Source: Styela clava
Taxonomy: Eukaryota > Chordata > Ascidiacea > Stolidobranchia > Styelidae
Length of the DNA: 64,000 bases
Assembly (NCBI RefSeq): GCF_964204865.1
Contig: NW_027556492.1
Coordinates: 121,380-185,379, forward strand
Reading direction: 5' to 3'
Both the position numbers and the translations under genes were made by a program. Below are positions 17,712-30,000 of this stretch, one piece after another; the stretch's first letter is position 1, and every line of letters begins with the position of its first letter. The notes beneath the pieces were generated by a model that searched no databases, was not told the DNA's origin, and saw only the letters and a list, made by a program, of their open reading frames with translations.

Positions 17712-18613
17712 TGAATAACTATAACTACAACCAAAACCAAAACTATAATCAAGGAATGAATAATCAAAATTATAATCAAAATCAAGGAATGAATAACTAT
17801 AACCAAAATCAAGGAAAACAATACTCATTACCTAATATTGTTGCTGAAAGAGCAAGTACTATTTCAATGGCGTTTAATCCTAAAATTTTAACTCAATTTG
17901 GGTTAACATTAACATTTGACGTTTACTTTACAATTCCAAATATTGGATATAAACGTGTTAATATGAAAATGTCGGCAAATAAATTTAAACATATTGAATT
18001 GCTTAATTTCTTACACAAAATGATTGGCGAAAATCGCTTTAATACACCTATTTTTGGGATCCGTAGTGTAATCATTCAACAAAAAAATTATACTGATAAA
18101 AATACTGGTCAAATTAAAACAAGTTTTTATTCAACTTTAAGATTTAAAAACCAAATCATCCCTCTTGCCGAAAATATTAGTTGACGTGATCGTGATGCTC
18201 AAGTTGGGCCTTTATTACGAAATACAAAAACTTATGCAATTGAATTTAATAATGATAAAGATATTTATACTAATCTTGATGGTTCACCTGTTCAAGGACA
18301 ACCTCAACCTCAACAATATCAACCACATAATCAACCTCAACCATATCAACAATATAATCAAGGACAACCTCAACAATATCAACCACATAATCAACCTCAA
18401 CCATATCAACAACCGCAACCTCAACAATATCAACCTCAACAATATCAAGGACAACCCCAACAATATAATCAACCACAAGTTCAACAACAACCTCAACAAG
18501 ATCCTCAAATTGAACAATTAAAAAAGTTGAATAACGATATGAAGTTGAATGAAACAATGAAAACTGAGGTTCAAGTACCAGAAGAAATCCAAAAAGTGAA
18601 GGTAATTAAATAA
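17711..18613 (+). CDS. Probable single-stranded DNA-binding protein with two low-complexity tails
   Basis: 300 aa. Residues 1-36 are almost only N, Y, Q with repeated 'NYNQNQ'. A folded middle of about 150 residues (40-190) is beta-rich, and about 193-268 is a Gln/Pro/Tyr/His repeat ('QPQQYQPHNQ' units) before a charged end. Flexible Q/P-rich tails are typical of SSBs, and the neighbours are replication and recombination enzymes, so an SSB role is inferred. The characteristic acidic tip is not obvious. The repeat DNA also opens long artefact frames on both strands at 18165-18557. Confidence 0.55.
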
Positions 18614-18960
18614 TGAATAATAGTTTACAAAATACTTTAGATACAGCTTGCGCAAATTTAGTTAAGATTAAACAAAAAATTGACGAATTGCGTAAAACTG
18701 AAACTGAATATAAAGATATTTTAGTTGCTGTTATGAAATCTCACGACTTGAATAAATATGTGTCAAATAACCACTCATTTAATGTGTACAAAGAACGTAA
18801 AACAAAGAGATTGAACACAACAATTTTTAAAAAATTAGTTCAAGAAGAACTTAAATATACAAATGAACAAATGGCAGAATTAATTGAAAAATCTTCTGGT
18901 GAAACAATTACAAAGTCATTTATTAAAATTAGTGCTGTAAAGAATGATACATCAAAATAA
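18613..18960 (+). CDS. Hypothetical replication-block protein
   Basis: 115 aa, TAATG-coupled to the SSB-like gene. N-terminal helical pair (1-50) with a Lys/Glu coiled coil, then 'HSFNVYKERKTKRLN' and a helical end. Position between SSB-like protein and nuclease suggests an accessory recombination role. No family confirmed. Confidence 0.7.
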   Translation: MNNSLQNTLDTACANLVKIKQKIDELRKTETEYKDILVAVMKSHDLNKYVSNNHSFNVYKERKTKRLNTTIFKKLVQEELKYTNEQMAELIEKSSGETITKSFIKISAVKNDTSK

Positions 18961-19624
18961 TTATAAGAAATATATAGTACCTCGTTTTAATGTTGAACAA
19001 TTTGAATTTAACATGGCGAATTTGAAATTTGAAGAAAAAACACATAAATATCTATTAGTAGATAATCCATATCTTCAATTATCAAGTGTAAGTCAAGAAT
19101 TGTCACATTGTAATAGATACTACGCCAGACGAGGTCAATTAGCTTCTAAAAGGATTCTTCAAATTGCGTCCCTAACAGGTAAAATTATTCACGGCGCATG
19201 TGAAAAAACAATATGAAATGAAGAAGTAGATTTGAGATCATCCGATTTTGATACAATACGAAATCGAATCAAACCTTGAATTGAAGAGCTAAAAAAACAT
19301 TTCGAAAAAAATGATTATTTAAAGATCATAATGACAGAAGTCCCGTTGGTTTCTCGAAAAGAAAAACTGGCGGGCACTGCCGACTTGATATTATGAAACG
19401 ACAAAGATAAGTGTGTCGAAATCTGAGACTGAAAAAGTGGAAAATATTCGTCTTATGAAAGCACTAAATGAAAATATTCGGCGCAACTTTGAGGTTACAT
19501 AATGTTACTAAAAGAAAACTGAAAACCAAAAAACGAATACCAAAAAATTAGAACTTTTGTTGTTCACATGAAGGGAAATTTATTAATAAAGGAACAATTA
19601 AACTATGAAGAATTATGACAATAA
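18944..19624 (+). CDS. PD-(D/E)XK nuclease (RecB/Cas4-like exonuclease)
   Basis: 226 aa. The motif set of the RecB-type nuclease fold is complete: 'GKIIHGACE' (H83), 'TEVPL' (E132), 'GTADL' (D147), 'WDWKSG' (D162, K164) and 'YSAQLWGY' (Q181). Most likely an exonuclease for recombination or DNA maturation, paired with the SSB-like protein. No Fe-S cysteine set, so not a full Cas4. Several TGA Trp codons cluster around the catalytic motif. Overlaps the resolvase gene by 20 bases. Confidence 0.85.
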
Positions 19625-20081
19625 ATATATTATAGCAATTGACACCGCACTCAAAAGTGGATATTATGGGAGATTGGGAAGGTTAGGTTTTATTAAAGGA
19701 CACGGAACATTTAGTGACGTTTTAAGAAAAATAAAATATCACATTGACATTATAAAACATCAAATTTCACCAAACAATCCTCTCATATTAATCACTTATG
19801 AAGATGTTGGAAGAAATCACAAGACAACAGCAAAATTACACGAGTATAAGGGAAAACTTTTACAAACAATAGAAAACACAGTTATTCATTATAAATATGA
19901 ACGTTTTAATGAAGTTAACGTATTTAACTCAATTTTGGGGAAAAAACAAAAATGATTAAGAGTTGATAAAAAAGCATTTTCTAAAGATTTGTATAATAAA
20001 TATAACGAAGACAAAACAGATAATGATGACCTAGCCGACGCCTTCGTTTTATATAAATATTATGATGAGTATCTTGAGTAA
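19605..20081 (+). CDS. RuvC-like Holliday junction resolvase
   Basis: 158 aa, the size of bacterial RuvC. Acidic residues of the RNase-H fold are visible: D13 in 'IAIDTALKSG', E66 in 'ITYEDVG', and 'DNDDLADAF' (139-147) near the end. It would cut branched DNA before packaging. Starts inside the nuclease gene and its stop overlaps the polymerase ATG. Confidence 0.82.
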
Positions 20082-22429
20082 TGGACAAAAAATGCTGTAT
20101 TATAGACATTGAAGTTTATAACACTAGCAATAAGCAAGGTCATCTATTAATAGGCTTATTACCTTTATATGGCGACGAAGCATTAATCTACGATAATCCG
20201 TCGAGAGAAAAAGTTAAAGAGATTTTAGAAACTCACAATTTTATTTCTTTCAACGGTTATCGATATGATTTTATTGTTTTAGAAGATTACATAGAAGGAA
20301 AAAGTGTTCTGACTTCAAATAACAAAATTATTAAAGGAGGGAATGTATATTTAGAAAATAAGTTGGGTAAGTATACTCACAAGTATTGAATGAAAAAAGC
20401 TTATCGTTCTTACGATTTGGCTGAATCTCAATTTGTAACAACTGGCTCAATCGGAATGTCTTTGAAAAATAAGTACATTAAAAAATTTAAGCACGATATT
20501 TGAGAAGGTGAAAAAGGAGATAAAAAACAATTTGAAGAAGTTGATTATATCTATAAAAACAAAGATAAATGTATACAATATCTTAATCGAGATTTGTACG
20601 CAACAAAAAGATTATTTAAACATCATGATAGAAATAGTTATTTAAATATTGCTAAGATTGTCAACCCTACATTATCAAAACGAGTTTTACAATGATTATT
20701 ATTTAATAAAAAAATTACTTTAATTGTTCGTAGCTTGTTAAAAGGCGACAAGAATCCTTTTTGTAGAGCATCAAACGTTGTCACTTATAAATCTGATAAC
20801 GATTCTCGAAATTACAATCCACCATTTATTTCATACCAAAAAGACTGTATTTCAACGTCGACTGAAACAGATGGAGGAATTCATAATGCTATTCAAAATA
20901 AACTATTTAAAAGTGATGGCGCCGGAAAAATTTTTTCATTAGACTTTACATCACTTTATCCTAACATTTTAATACAAGGACAAAATAAAAAACAATTTCG
21001 TATCTTCAACGACGACTCGCTTTGACTATATAAAAGTTGATTAGAAAAGGCGACGAGATGAAAATTTGGGACCGCCGATGAGAAAGAACAAAGAAAACCA
21101 TTAAAATTATTGTTAAACAGTACTTATGGTATCCTTCAATATATCTGTGTAAACAACTCAATTGGCGAAAAAATTAGAAAATGAATTTGTAAACAAGGAC
21201 GTATTTATTGTATAAGCCTCGTTGATAAATTTAACAAAGAAGATACTATGATTAATATTAACACTGATGGTATTTTTGTTAAAACTAAAAAAGATGTTAA
21301 TTTAATTAGAGAAGAAATTGAAAAAGCGGTAGGGATTGGTTTAGTAGCAACAGAGTTAAAATGATTCTTATCAAAAAATGTTAACGAGTTTTGTTATGAA
21401 ACTATTGATGGACAATTTGGATTAAAAGGTATTTATAATTATACTAAAATTAAACCTAATATTATTGATGGTAAAAAATTAACCGAATATGATATTAGAG
21501 AAAGAAAAAGATGAATTGAAGACTTCTCTAAAAATAAATATGAAAATTTGCCAAAAGATTATGCGTTATTTGGATTCGCTATTAATGATGAAATAGATGA
21601 AAAATGAGCTAAAAGTAACAGAGAAGCAATTACTGAACTTCATAGATTAGGATTAGATTTAGATTGTATTCAATGAACACAGACAGTAGTTAAAAGAAAC
21701 AAAGATAATACTAAGTATGTAAGACATCGAAGTAAAGATTGAACAATTGATACAACAAAAGTTAATGCTTATGAAAAAATAAGTCCATACGCGTCTCAAA
21801 ATAAGAAAATGAAGACGTTTGAAAAATTTAACTGTATTAGTGTTAAAGGAAATGGTAAATATACTATTTTTGATGTCGATGGTCCATGTATGTTGACTGA
21901 CAAATTAAAAAAGTTTAAAGACAAAACACTTATGATTAAATCAACAAACAACGACGAAGATCATTTTAAATTAATTTTTGAAAGTAATAATATAATTTGA
22001 GAACTTCGAGAAAATTATAAAAAGTATGACAAGATAGTTGAGTTAAGACCATTTAAATTTATGACAGTTTATGATGTTAAAAATATAGAATATAAAAATA
22101 ATGGAGTAAAAATTGCTAAATTACCAAATGATCTTAAATTTTTCTTGGATGATGTCCACATTTTGAAAAAAGACTACAAAATATGTGACGAAATCGAAGA
22201 GCAATTGATCAAGAAAGGGTTTAAGTATTCACGACACGCTTTACACCCCTATATTTTGACTATTCAACCAAAATGCCACGCAAGCGGTAAAAGTGACCAC
22301 CACAATAAAGTAAAAAAAGGCTTAATATTGAGTGTAAAGAGTTTGGGTAATAAATTATATGTAAATTGTTGATGTGGAGATGAAAAATGTAAAGATGAAT
22401 TTTTAAAGGAAATTGAATATAATGAATAG
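20081..22429 (+). CDS. Family-B DNA polymerase with C-terminal Cys/His cluster
   Basis: 782 aa in code 4 with many TGA codons. The 3'-5' exonuclease has 'DIE' (D9, E11), 'NGYRYD' (N58, D63) and 'YLNRD' (Y167, D171). Polymerase motif A is 'DFTSLYP' near 288, motif B 'K...LLNSTYG' near 340-350, and motif C 'NTDG' near 393, where DTD is usual. After the palm come about 300 extra residues ending in a Cys/His cluster (about 731-769: 'KCH', 'DHH', 'NCWCG', 'KC') that resembles the zinc finger of PrimPol/UL52-type primases. The next gene is a D5-like helicase, often paired with such primases, so the tail may bring priming activity. That is inference. Confidence 0.88.
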
Positions 22430-23987
22430 TAAAACAAAAAAAGATTTATGTACTGAATTATTACACATTTGTATTGAACGTAATAAAAGAAAATGACCTG
22501 ACATTATAGATCATTTAAAAAATTGTTTTCCAAAAACGCCTTTTAAAGCTAATGAAATTATAATTCAATTTTTTATGGATTATAAATTAAAAAGATTTTA
22601 TAAAGAAGTTGTAAGTAAGTATTTTTTATATAAATATGATATTGTTAAAATTGGAGTGTTTACATATGTGTTTGATAAGAAAAAAAACAAATGGCAAAAT
22701 TTTGAAATTAACGAGTTCATGGATTTATTAGACAAAGAAGAAATTCCCGAAGATTCAGCTCAAAATATTTATGATCACATCATTAAAAAATTACCTGATG
22801 GTTCAGAAGGTTCGGTTAAGTTAAGAAACATTTTGATAGAGTTTGCTGATAACTGTCACAAAGACGGCGGTTATTTTTTCAGCAATAACAAAGCTTATAA
22901 AATTGAAAAAGATGGGGATGGTGTCGTTTTGAAAGAACATGATATACCGCTTTGGGATACTAAAAAGAAGCAACCAATCCCTTATTTTCAAAATTTACCT
23001 TTTAACAAAAGTATTTATAATAGATTAATTGAAAAAGGGGAAGCTAGTATAGATAAAGACGTTTTGAATATGTTTGGTGGTTTATTTGAAAATAATAGTG
23101 AAGGGCGTTTAAATATGATTGCTTTATTTAAGTGTACAGCTAAATTATTATTGAGATACTCATATTTAGGGTTAGTTTTTATTATTTATAATTCGGTAGG
23201 ACGTAATGGAAAATCTAAATACTTGGAACTTCTAGACAACTTATCGCCAGAAACATCAACTTCTAAGTCAGCAATTAATACTATTATGAAATATGAGTTT
23301 GATATTATCACTAAAATTAGAAATAAAACTTTAATCATTCAAGATGAAAAACAAAAAATTACAAAAGAAGAAATTGTTTTTTTCAAAAAGACGACAAGTA
23401 ATTTATATACTGACTTTTTAAAAGTTAAATTTGGTAAACCGTCGATGATGATTTATCCTCAAAACTTCGTAACATCAACTAACTATACAATGGATTTAGA
23501 AGAAGATAACGATAGTATTAGAGCTAGATTTAAATTCATGCTGTTCCCCAAAAATTTCAAAGGCGCCGATTCAAAAGACGCTATGGATCCTGACAAACTA
23601 GATAGATTAATGAGATCAAAAAGTTTTTTAGAAGAAGTATTTACAACATCACTATACTATTTAATGGCGTACAAATGTAAAATTGAAAATACTAAAGCGA
23701 TGGAAGAATTGTATAATAAGAATATCAGCAGTCCAATTAAAGATTTCTTAGAATGATTGCTAGGTGATGGTAAAAGTAAATATTATAAACCTTCAGAACT
23801 ACGCGATGAATATAGAATTTGAAAAACTGAAAGTGACATGTCTATTATAGATCGCCGACGTTTACCTCAAGTTTCGAAATTACTTAAAGTATTATATGAC
23901 TCTTCTTTCTCTGAATACAGCGTTTATAAAGAAACTTCTTCAGGTGGTCAAGTGTGTTATAATATATCTAAAGTAATTAGAAGATAA
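22422..23987 (+). CDS. SF3 replicative helicase, D5/P4-primase type
   Basis: 521 aa. Walker A 'GRNGKS' at about 258-263, Walker B-like 'LIIQDE' near 305 and motif C 'FVTSTN' near 348 are the superfamily-3 signature. The N-terminal about 200 residues show no primase active site, so primase activity may be supplied elsewhere. The C-terminus (about 445-521) looks like the winged-helix end seen in D5 proteins. Last gene of the rightward block; its TAA ends at 23987, one base before the stop of the terminase on the other strand. Confidence 0.88.
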
Positions 23988-25469
23988 TTAAGATCTAATA
24001 ATACTTCCGTGTCTGATGTTAGACATACGCATTGATCTTTCTCTATTTCTAATACCTTTAAGATAACCAATACGATTACCTTTAATTTCTCGCATTAGAC
24101 CATAACACATTGCGTCGAAAGGATCGTTAAATCCAACACTATTATCTTCAACAAGTTTGTTAACATCATTAGCATCATGTTTATATTTCATGCTGTTTAA
24201 ACATTCTAAAAGAACTGGACATTTATTTTTCAATACATAAAATTTAGCTACAGACATAACTTCTTTAATCGATGTAATTCTAATCTCACGTTTAAAACTA
24301 TTTGAGTTTTTACTTTTTACTGGAACAAAATATATGTTACTTCGAGCTTTAGCATACATTCGTAAATTATGGACTAAGTTAGGTTCGTTATCGTCGGTAT
24401 ATACTGTGGCTGCACGATTCATATCAAAGCCAAATTTTCTTAAAGAATCATGAATAAAAGTGAAAATAGTTGTCTGTAAAGAGGTCGAATTATATGCGCG
24501 GTTTTTGTGTATTATTTTTTTTTCACATAACGTTATAACACTAGTTCGATCTCTAGAAACAATACCCATTCAAACATAAGTCATGTTTATCGTTCGACCA
24601 AAATCGACACCAATTCGGAAAGAGCCACCTTCAAATGTTTTCTCAACTTGGAGCAAATTATCAATATGGATAATTTTTTCTGTTGGGAATATAATGTCTG
24701 AAGAAACAGCAGGTTTACCATAAGCAATAACTTCGGCGTTGTGGGATCCAGATTCGGCGTCTTTTAAAATTTCCTCGATTTGTTGTTTAGAAATATAACC
24801 TTCATCTTTAGTTTTGAGAATATTAGTTCAATGGTAAATCGTGTGATCTTCTTCACTAATATAAAACTCTTCACCTTTAGTCATCATTTTAGCTCGATTT
24901 CAAGGCAATACTTTTTCAAGTGTTCTAAAGAATCAACATCCGGGGAAGAAGGGGTTTGATGTGAAGAAACGAATACTTTCTTTTTGACCGGCAATAGCAC
25001 CTTTAATGGCTGATAAGTCGGATTCGTCTAATTCACCAGCTTCGTCGTAAATTGAAATAACATAATCACAATAACCTCGAGGGAGTCCTACGTGCGCAAT
25101 TTTACGTTGTGAAGAGTCTTTCAATCCTAAAGCTCTAACTGTGTAGTTATTTCCTCGAATTGTTGAGTTTGAATAATTGATATTAAGTCCATTTTTTTTA
25201 TATCAAGGTGGAATTAAATTAATATACTCTTCAAAAATGTATTTAATATTTTTTAAAGTTTTACGAATTAAATAAATACGAAATGATTTTTCGGGCATAA
25301 AGTCGGCACACATCATCGCAAAAACTAATGCGTTTGCGGTTTTACCCGTATAACGACCCCCACCAAACATAAATTTATAAATATTTAATTCTTCACCTCT
25401 TGACATCTTTAACATAATGTCGTTTAAATATGAAAATGTTGGTGATAATCCAAATTTATTTTTATTCAT
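23988..25469 (-). CDS. terL: Terminase large subunit
   Basis: 493 aa. ATPase: Walker A 'GGGRYTGKT' (36-44) and Walker B 'VISIYDEAGEL' with D142/E143. Nuclease: 'GVDFGRT' (D289), 'YTDDNE' (D359/D360) and 'FNDPFDAM' (D449, D452). It packages concatemeric DNA into proheads. It is the most promoter-distal gene of the virion operon, the reverse of the usual phage order. Starts 3 bases after the TAG of the upstream gene. Confidence 0.94.
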
Positions 25470-25862
25470 CTATACTTTTTTTCCTGATTTATTTTCTACA
25501 TTAATAGTATATTTTGGAGCTTCGTCAGAAGTTATAGTTATTTTATTACCTATATCGTAACGAGAAGCTGTTGATAAAGCTCGTCTCATAACAATACTTT
25601 TTAATTGTTCTGAAAATTCACGTCAATTACTATCACGTACACAAAATCCTAATTCAAATTTTCATTTCTTATATTTTTCAATAAGTGATGGAATTGATCC
25701 AGGATCTGCTAATAGAACTAGAGTGTCGAGTTTTTGTTTCTTTAAAAAATCTGTGAAACAAGTACAAGGCCCAACCTCTTTATGTGTTATCTTTTCAATT
25801 TTACGCCCATTTTTTTTAATATTTTTCTTGGGTCTAATTTTCCTTGATTGTATTTTGCTCAT
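25470..25862 (-). CDS. Candidate terminase small subunit
   Basis: 130 aa directly before terL, ribosome site AAGGAG. A basic N-terminus (1-26), then a short helical region containing 'DPGSIPSLIEKY' (52-63) that could be part of a helix-turn-helix, and a beta-like C-terminus. Identity rests mainly on position and size. Its ATGA start overlaps the upstream gene by 76 bases because the TGA there is a sense codon. Confidence 0.5.
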
Positions 25863-27061
25863 GCTTGACTCCTTATTTGTGTTTTTTTATATTTAACTCT
25901 CTTTCTTATTTCTCTCTTTAAGTTTTTCTTCCCATATTGTTTTCTAGCATTTTTAACTTTTAGTGATATATCTTTTTTAGCATTTATTTTAGCAGTCTTC
26001 AACTGTTTTATATTAGTTTTTCTTAATTCAATATCTCTATAATATGATCTTAAATTTTGACGTTGTCATGTTTTTAGAACAGATTTTGTAGGTCTGATAA
26101 CATCCATCCTTGTATCGCTAACGTGAAAGTCACTACCTAAAACATCACTGAAAACAAAGCCAGTATAATCGACGTTTTTTTTAGCTTCTGCTTTTAAAAC
26201 ACCAATCATTTCTCTTCTTCTTTTTCGTCATGACTTATTTATTTGTGCTATAGCTCATTTTTCAACTTTCTCTCTTTTTTTTTCTGTTCATTTTTTTCCT
26301 TTAGCAACAGTTGTAAGTAAAGCTTGACCTAATTCAGGATTTTTAAAAAAGATTCCAGTTTTTCACATAGCGGTTCCAATTCCACTACCACTTCCTTTAC
26401 CTTTTATTTTACTATAAGTAGATCCAAAAGCAATTTTTGAGGGATTTAGACTTTCTTCATAAATTCTTTCTGGTATTTTAACTCAAATATATCATCTATT
26501 GTGAGCTCTAATTCATAATTGTTGGGTAGTATGTTCATATCTAAGTCCTTGAATTCAAGAAGAAGCTACTCCTTTTAAATTTTCATAAGTTTCTAAGTTA
26601 CCAACATTATATTTGACAGCTACTTGCTGTTTATTAATAACATCACCTTCTCGCGTTATATCTGTTTGTTTATTAAGATAATCTTCTTTGTCAAATTGGA
26701 TTGATTTAATTTCATCATATAACATTTGTAATGCTTTGTCATAACCTCCTTTAGTAGCTATACCTAAAATATTTAGATGTTCTATTTTTTCTCTAAAGGC
26801 TTTTGCGTAAGCACTTGACATGTGAGTTTCAATTCTATCAACAGCTTTATCGATTTGGATTCTTATTAATTGACGTAATGCTTTCCGATCTCAAGGATTT
26901 TTTATATAATAATAATATATTATAGATCTTGCCTTGTTGATTGTAGCTGTAATACCAGGTTGAAAAGCTCTAATGTCTGGTACCCCAGCATATCTATCTC
27001 TTTTTATTACTTGATAAAATGAATTTAAACGTTTATTATAATTTGTAAAGTTATTATTCAT
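25787..27061 (-). CDS. Virion protein, possible head morphogenesis protein
   Basis: 424 aa. Mostly helical and basic. The C-terminal 100 residues are very rich in Lys, Arg and Asn. The frame reads through a TGA at the next gene's start (GCATGAGC) and stops at 25787. Under the standard code it would stop there, giving a 4-base ATGA overlap. No strong ribosome site. Sits between the 1807-aa protein and terminase, where minor head proteins are common, but no family motif was identified. Confidence 0.6.
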
Positions 27062-27065
27062 AATT

Positions 27066-30000
27066 TTATTTTACAGGATTCAATCTTTTCAAAACTAAAG
27101 TACTATTTTCACTTAAATCATAACCAAACGTATTTACTAAGTCATAATCGCTAATTGTTGTTGATACTATATTATCTTCAGCGTCAACAATTGTATTATA
27201 AACACTTGATCCTGTTGTTATAAGTGAAGTAGCTTTTACATTCAATTTTGAATTTGTTGGATTATAAGTAGTATATACTGTTAAAGGTCTAGACAATATA
27301 TTAATAATATGTCTTTTAAAAACATTAAAGAAAGGATGCGCTGATATATATTTAACAACAGGTTTATAAATGTCTTTAAATAATTCATATCATAAAGATT
27401 CTGTATTATAACTTATATTATTTTTATATTTTTCTAAAATTGTTAAAGGTTCACTATTTACGATATTTAAAGTATTTTCAGATGCTCAAAAATCAGCTGT
27501 AGTCATAGTCATAGCATCTATATAAAATTGTTTTAAACGTTTTAAATCTTCTAAAAGTATTGAAGGTGTTGTATATTCAAGAGAACTAAGATAAAATACA
27601 GGTTCATTCATCTTTGAATCATCTTCGAAAAAAGCACCAGTACCAAATGAATAATAACCACTACTTTGTTGAGATGTACTTTTTTTCTTATAAGATCGGA
27701 GTGAGTTTATTGAAAGAACATAATAATTATCTGAAATTATTTGGTCATAGCAAAAAGAAAATCAAGGTTCTTTTTTATGTGGATTTATATTATATAATCA
27801 AGTATTTTCACCGTTAGGTTCTGCGTCTTTCAAAATATGATTATTTATAAGTTTCTTATCTACAGCTTTATTATAACCATTTATAACAGTTTGAGCTCTA
27901 TATCTTGACATTGAAATAGAATAATCACCTTTATATTTTCCTACATCTTCTAAAAGAACAATTGGTTGTATATTAGAACTTAAAAGACTTTCTCATTTCG
28001 GTAAACTAGGATATTGTTCAAACACAGAAATTGTAGGTTTAAATTTTATTAAGTTAGGATCTATATATTGAACTATTTCTTCTTTTAATTGTAGATTAAA
28101 TCTATAAGCATTAATTTGATTTTTAGATCGACCATTAATAGATGCATTAGATGAAGCTGTGTTTCAACCCGAACCTTTAAGATATCTTAATCTAGCACTT
28201 CTAGCATTATATCAAAAAGGAAATCCATTATTTTTATGAGTTATGGAATGATATTTACCAGTTAAATTTAAAAATCTATAATTTCTACCATCCTCATATA
28301 AATCAACTAAGTCTTTAAACTGAATTCCTTTATTAGCAGAATATAAATGATTTAAAGTTAAAGGTTGTAATGTGTTATATTCAGCTTGAAAATAACTTTT
28401 TCAGTTTGTATAATCTTCTGTTGTGAAAGGATAATCTGTCATATTACCCGATGGTTTTATAGAATTAGTAATAGGTGAATAACCAACATATTGATGTTCA
28501 GTATTTATTAAGTACAAATCACTTACTGTTTTTTCTAATTCACTTTTAGAATAATAATATGTTCTTTTTTTATAGAATAATGAATACAAAGAACTATATA
28601 CTGTTGATGATTTAGTTGATATAATAGAATCTTTTTTGTCTCTTATATATATTTCTAAATATTGCTTTAATTGTTCCATCGTTTTTGTTTCATCTATTAA
28701 ACGTTGGTTTGCTACTGTTTTCATAGTTTCGATGTTAGTGGTTGATTCTTTATACAAATGACCACTCATATAAGTTTCTAAATCGCTAGAAACATCTGTT
28801 AAACTTGAGAGACTTATAGCTGTAGTATAAATCTTATTATATGCTGTTTCACTATTTGTAAAATTTTCATCTCCTATAATATCACTATAAATGTCTACAA
28901 CCGCTTCATCTTCTCTACTACTATTATATTCACTCTCTATTATATTTACTGTCTTTACTTTTAAATCATCATAAAAACTATTTAAATTAATTATTTTAGC
29001 ATCCATGTAATTATCAACTTCTTTTTGTAAAGAACCTATTAATTTTTCTTTTGCTCTTGTAAAAATTTCATCTATAAAAATATATTTATATTTATCATAA
29101 TCAATACTTGTTAAAGTATTAAAATTATTAGGTTTGACAGGATAAGCATCACCTACAGGTAGCCCATAATATTCTACAGCATCATTAATAATTTGACCTA
29201 GTTTTTTATAATCGGTAACTATAATAGGTGATGTGTTTAAAGAATTTATAATTGTATCTTTATATCAAGTGCTCAAATCTAATAATCTTTGATCTAAGTC
29301 CCTTATATTAGTTAATTTTTGACTATTTGATAAATTAGTATTATCATTAACTCTAACTTTAAGATCTATAATATCTTGAGGTTTAGTAAGACCATCATAG
29401 TTAAAGTCATCATTAGAACTGTCGACAGTAAATAAATTTTTTAAAGCAGTTATTTTTAGCAAATTTTTATATTTTTCAATATTATATAATAAATTCTGTT
29501 CAATATCAGTAGGAAAATTTTTTAACTTAATATCTTTTTCTTTATTCTCTAAATAGTGTGGAAATGTATATTGTTGTTCTATCTCTCTAATAATATTGTC
29601 AGATTCTATAGTATAAAGATTTAGTAATTTGGTATCAACCAACAATATTAACTTATCTTTTAATTCTTTAGTAATATCTTTTTTAACAATATCTATATTA
29701 ATATTGACATCTTGAACATCTTCAAGTGTAACTGTAAATACAGTATAAGTATTTATTGAATTTTTTTTTTCTAATAATTGATTTATTGTTTTAAAAGTTT
29801 CAATTTCTTGGATATCAGTTATATAAGTATAATTAATATCATCTAATATAGAATTATATAAAAATTCTTTAGTTTCTAAAGGAACTATTTTTTCTAATTT
29901 ATCAACTGTAATTGATTGAGCCGTATCATCTATAACAGATTTGTTTTTATAAGATTCCAAATTTGAATAATTATCAGTACTATAATTAAACAATACCATG

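Noticed and set aside
18165-18557. Long Asn/Ile- or Val/Leu-rich frames on both strands
   Set aside because: They are out-of-frame readings of the CAACCT/CAATAT repeats that encode the Q/P-rich tail of the protein at 17711.
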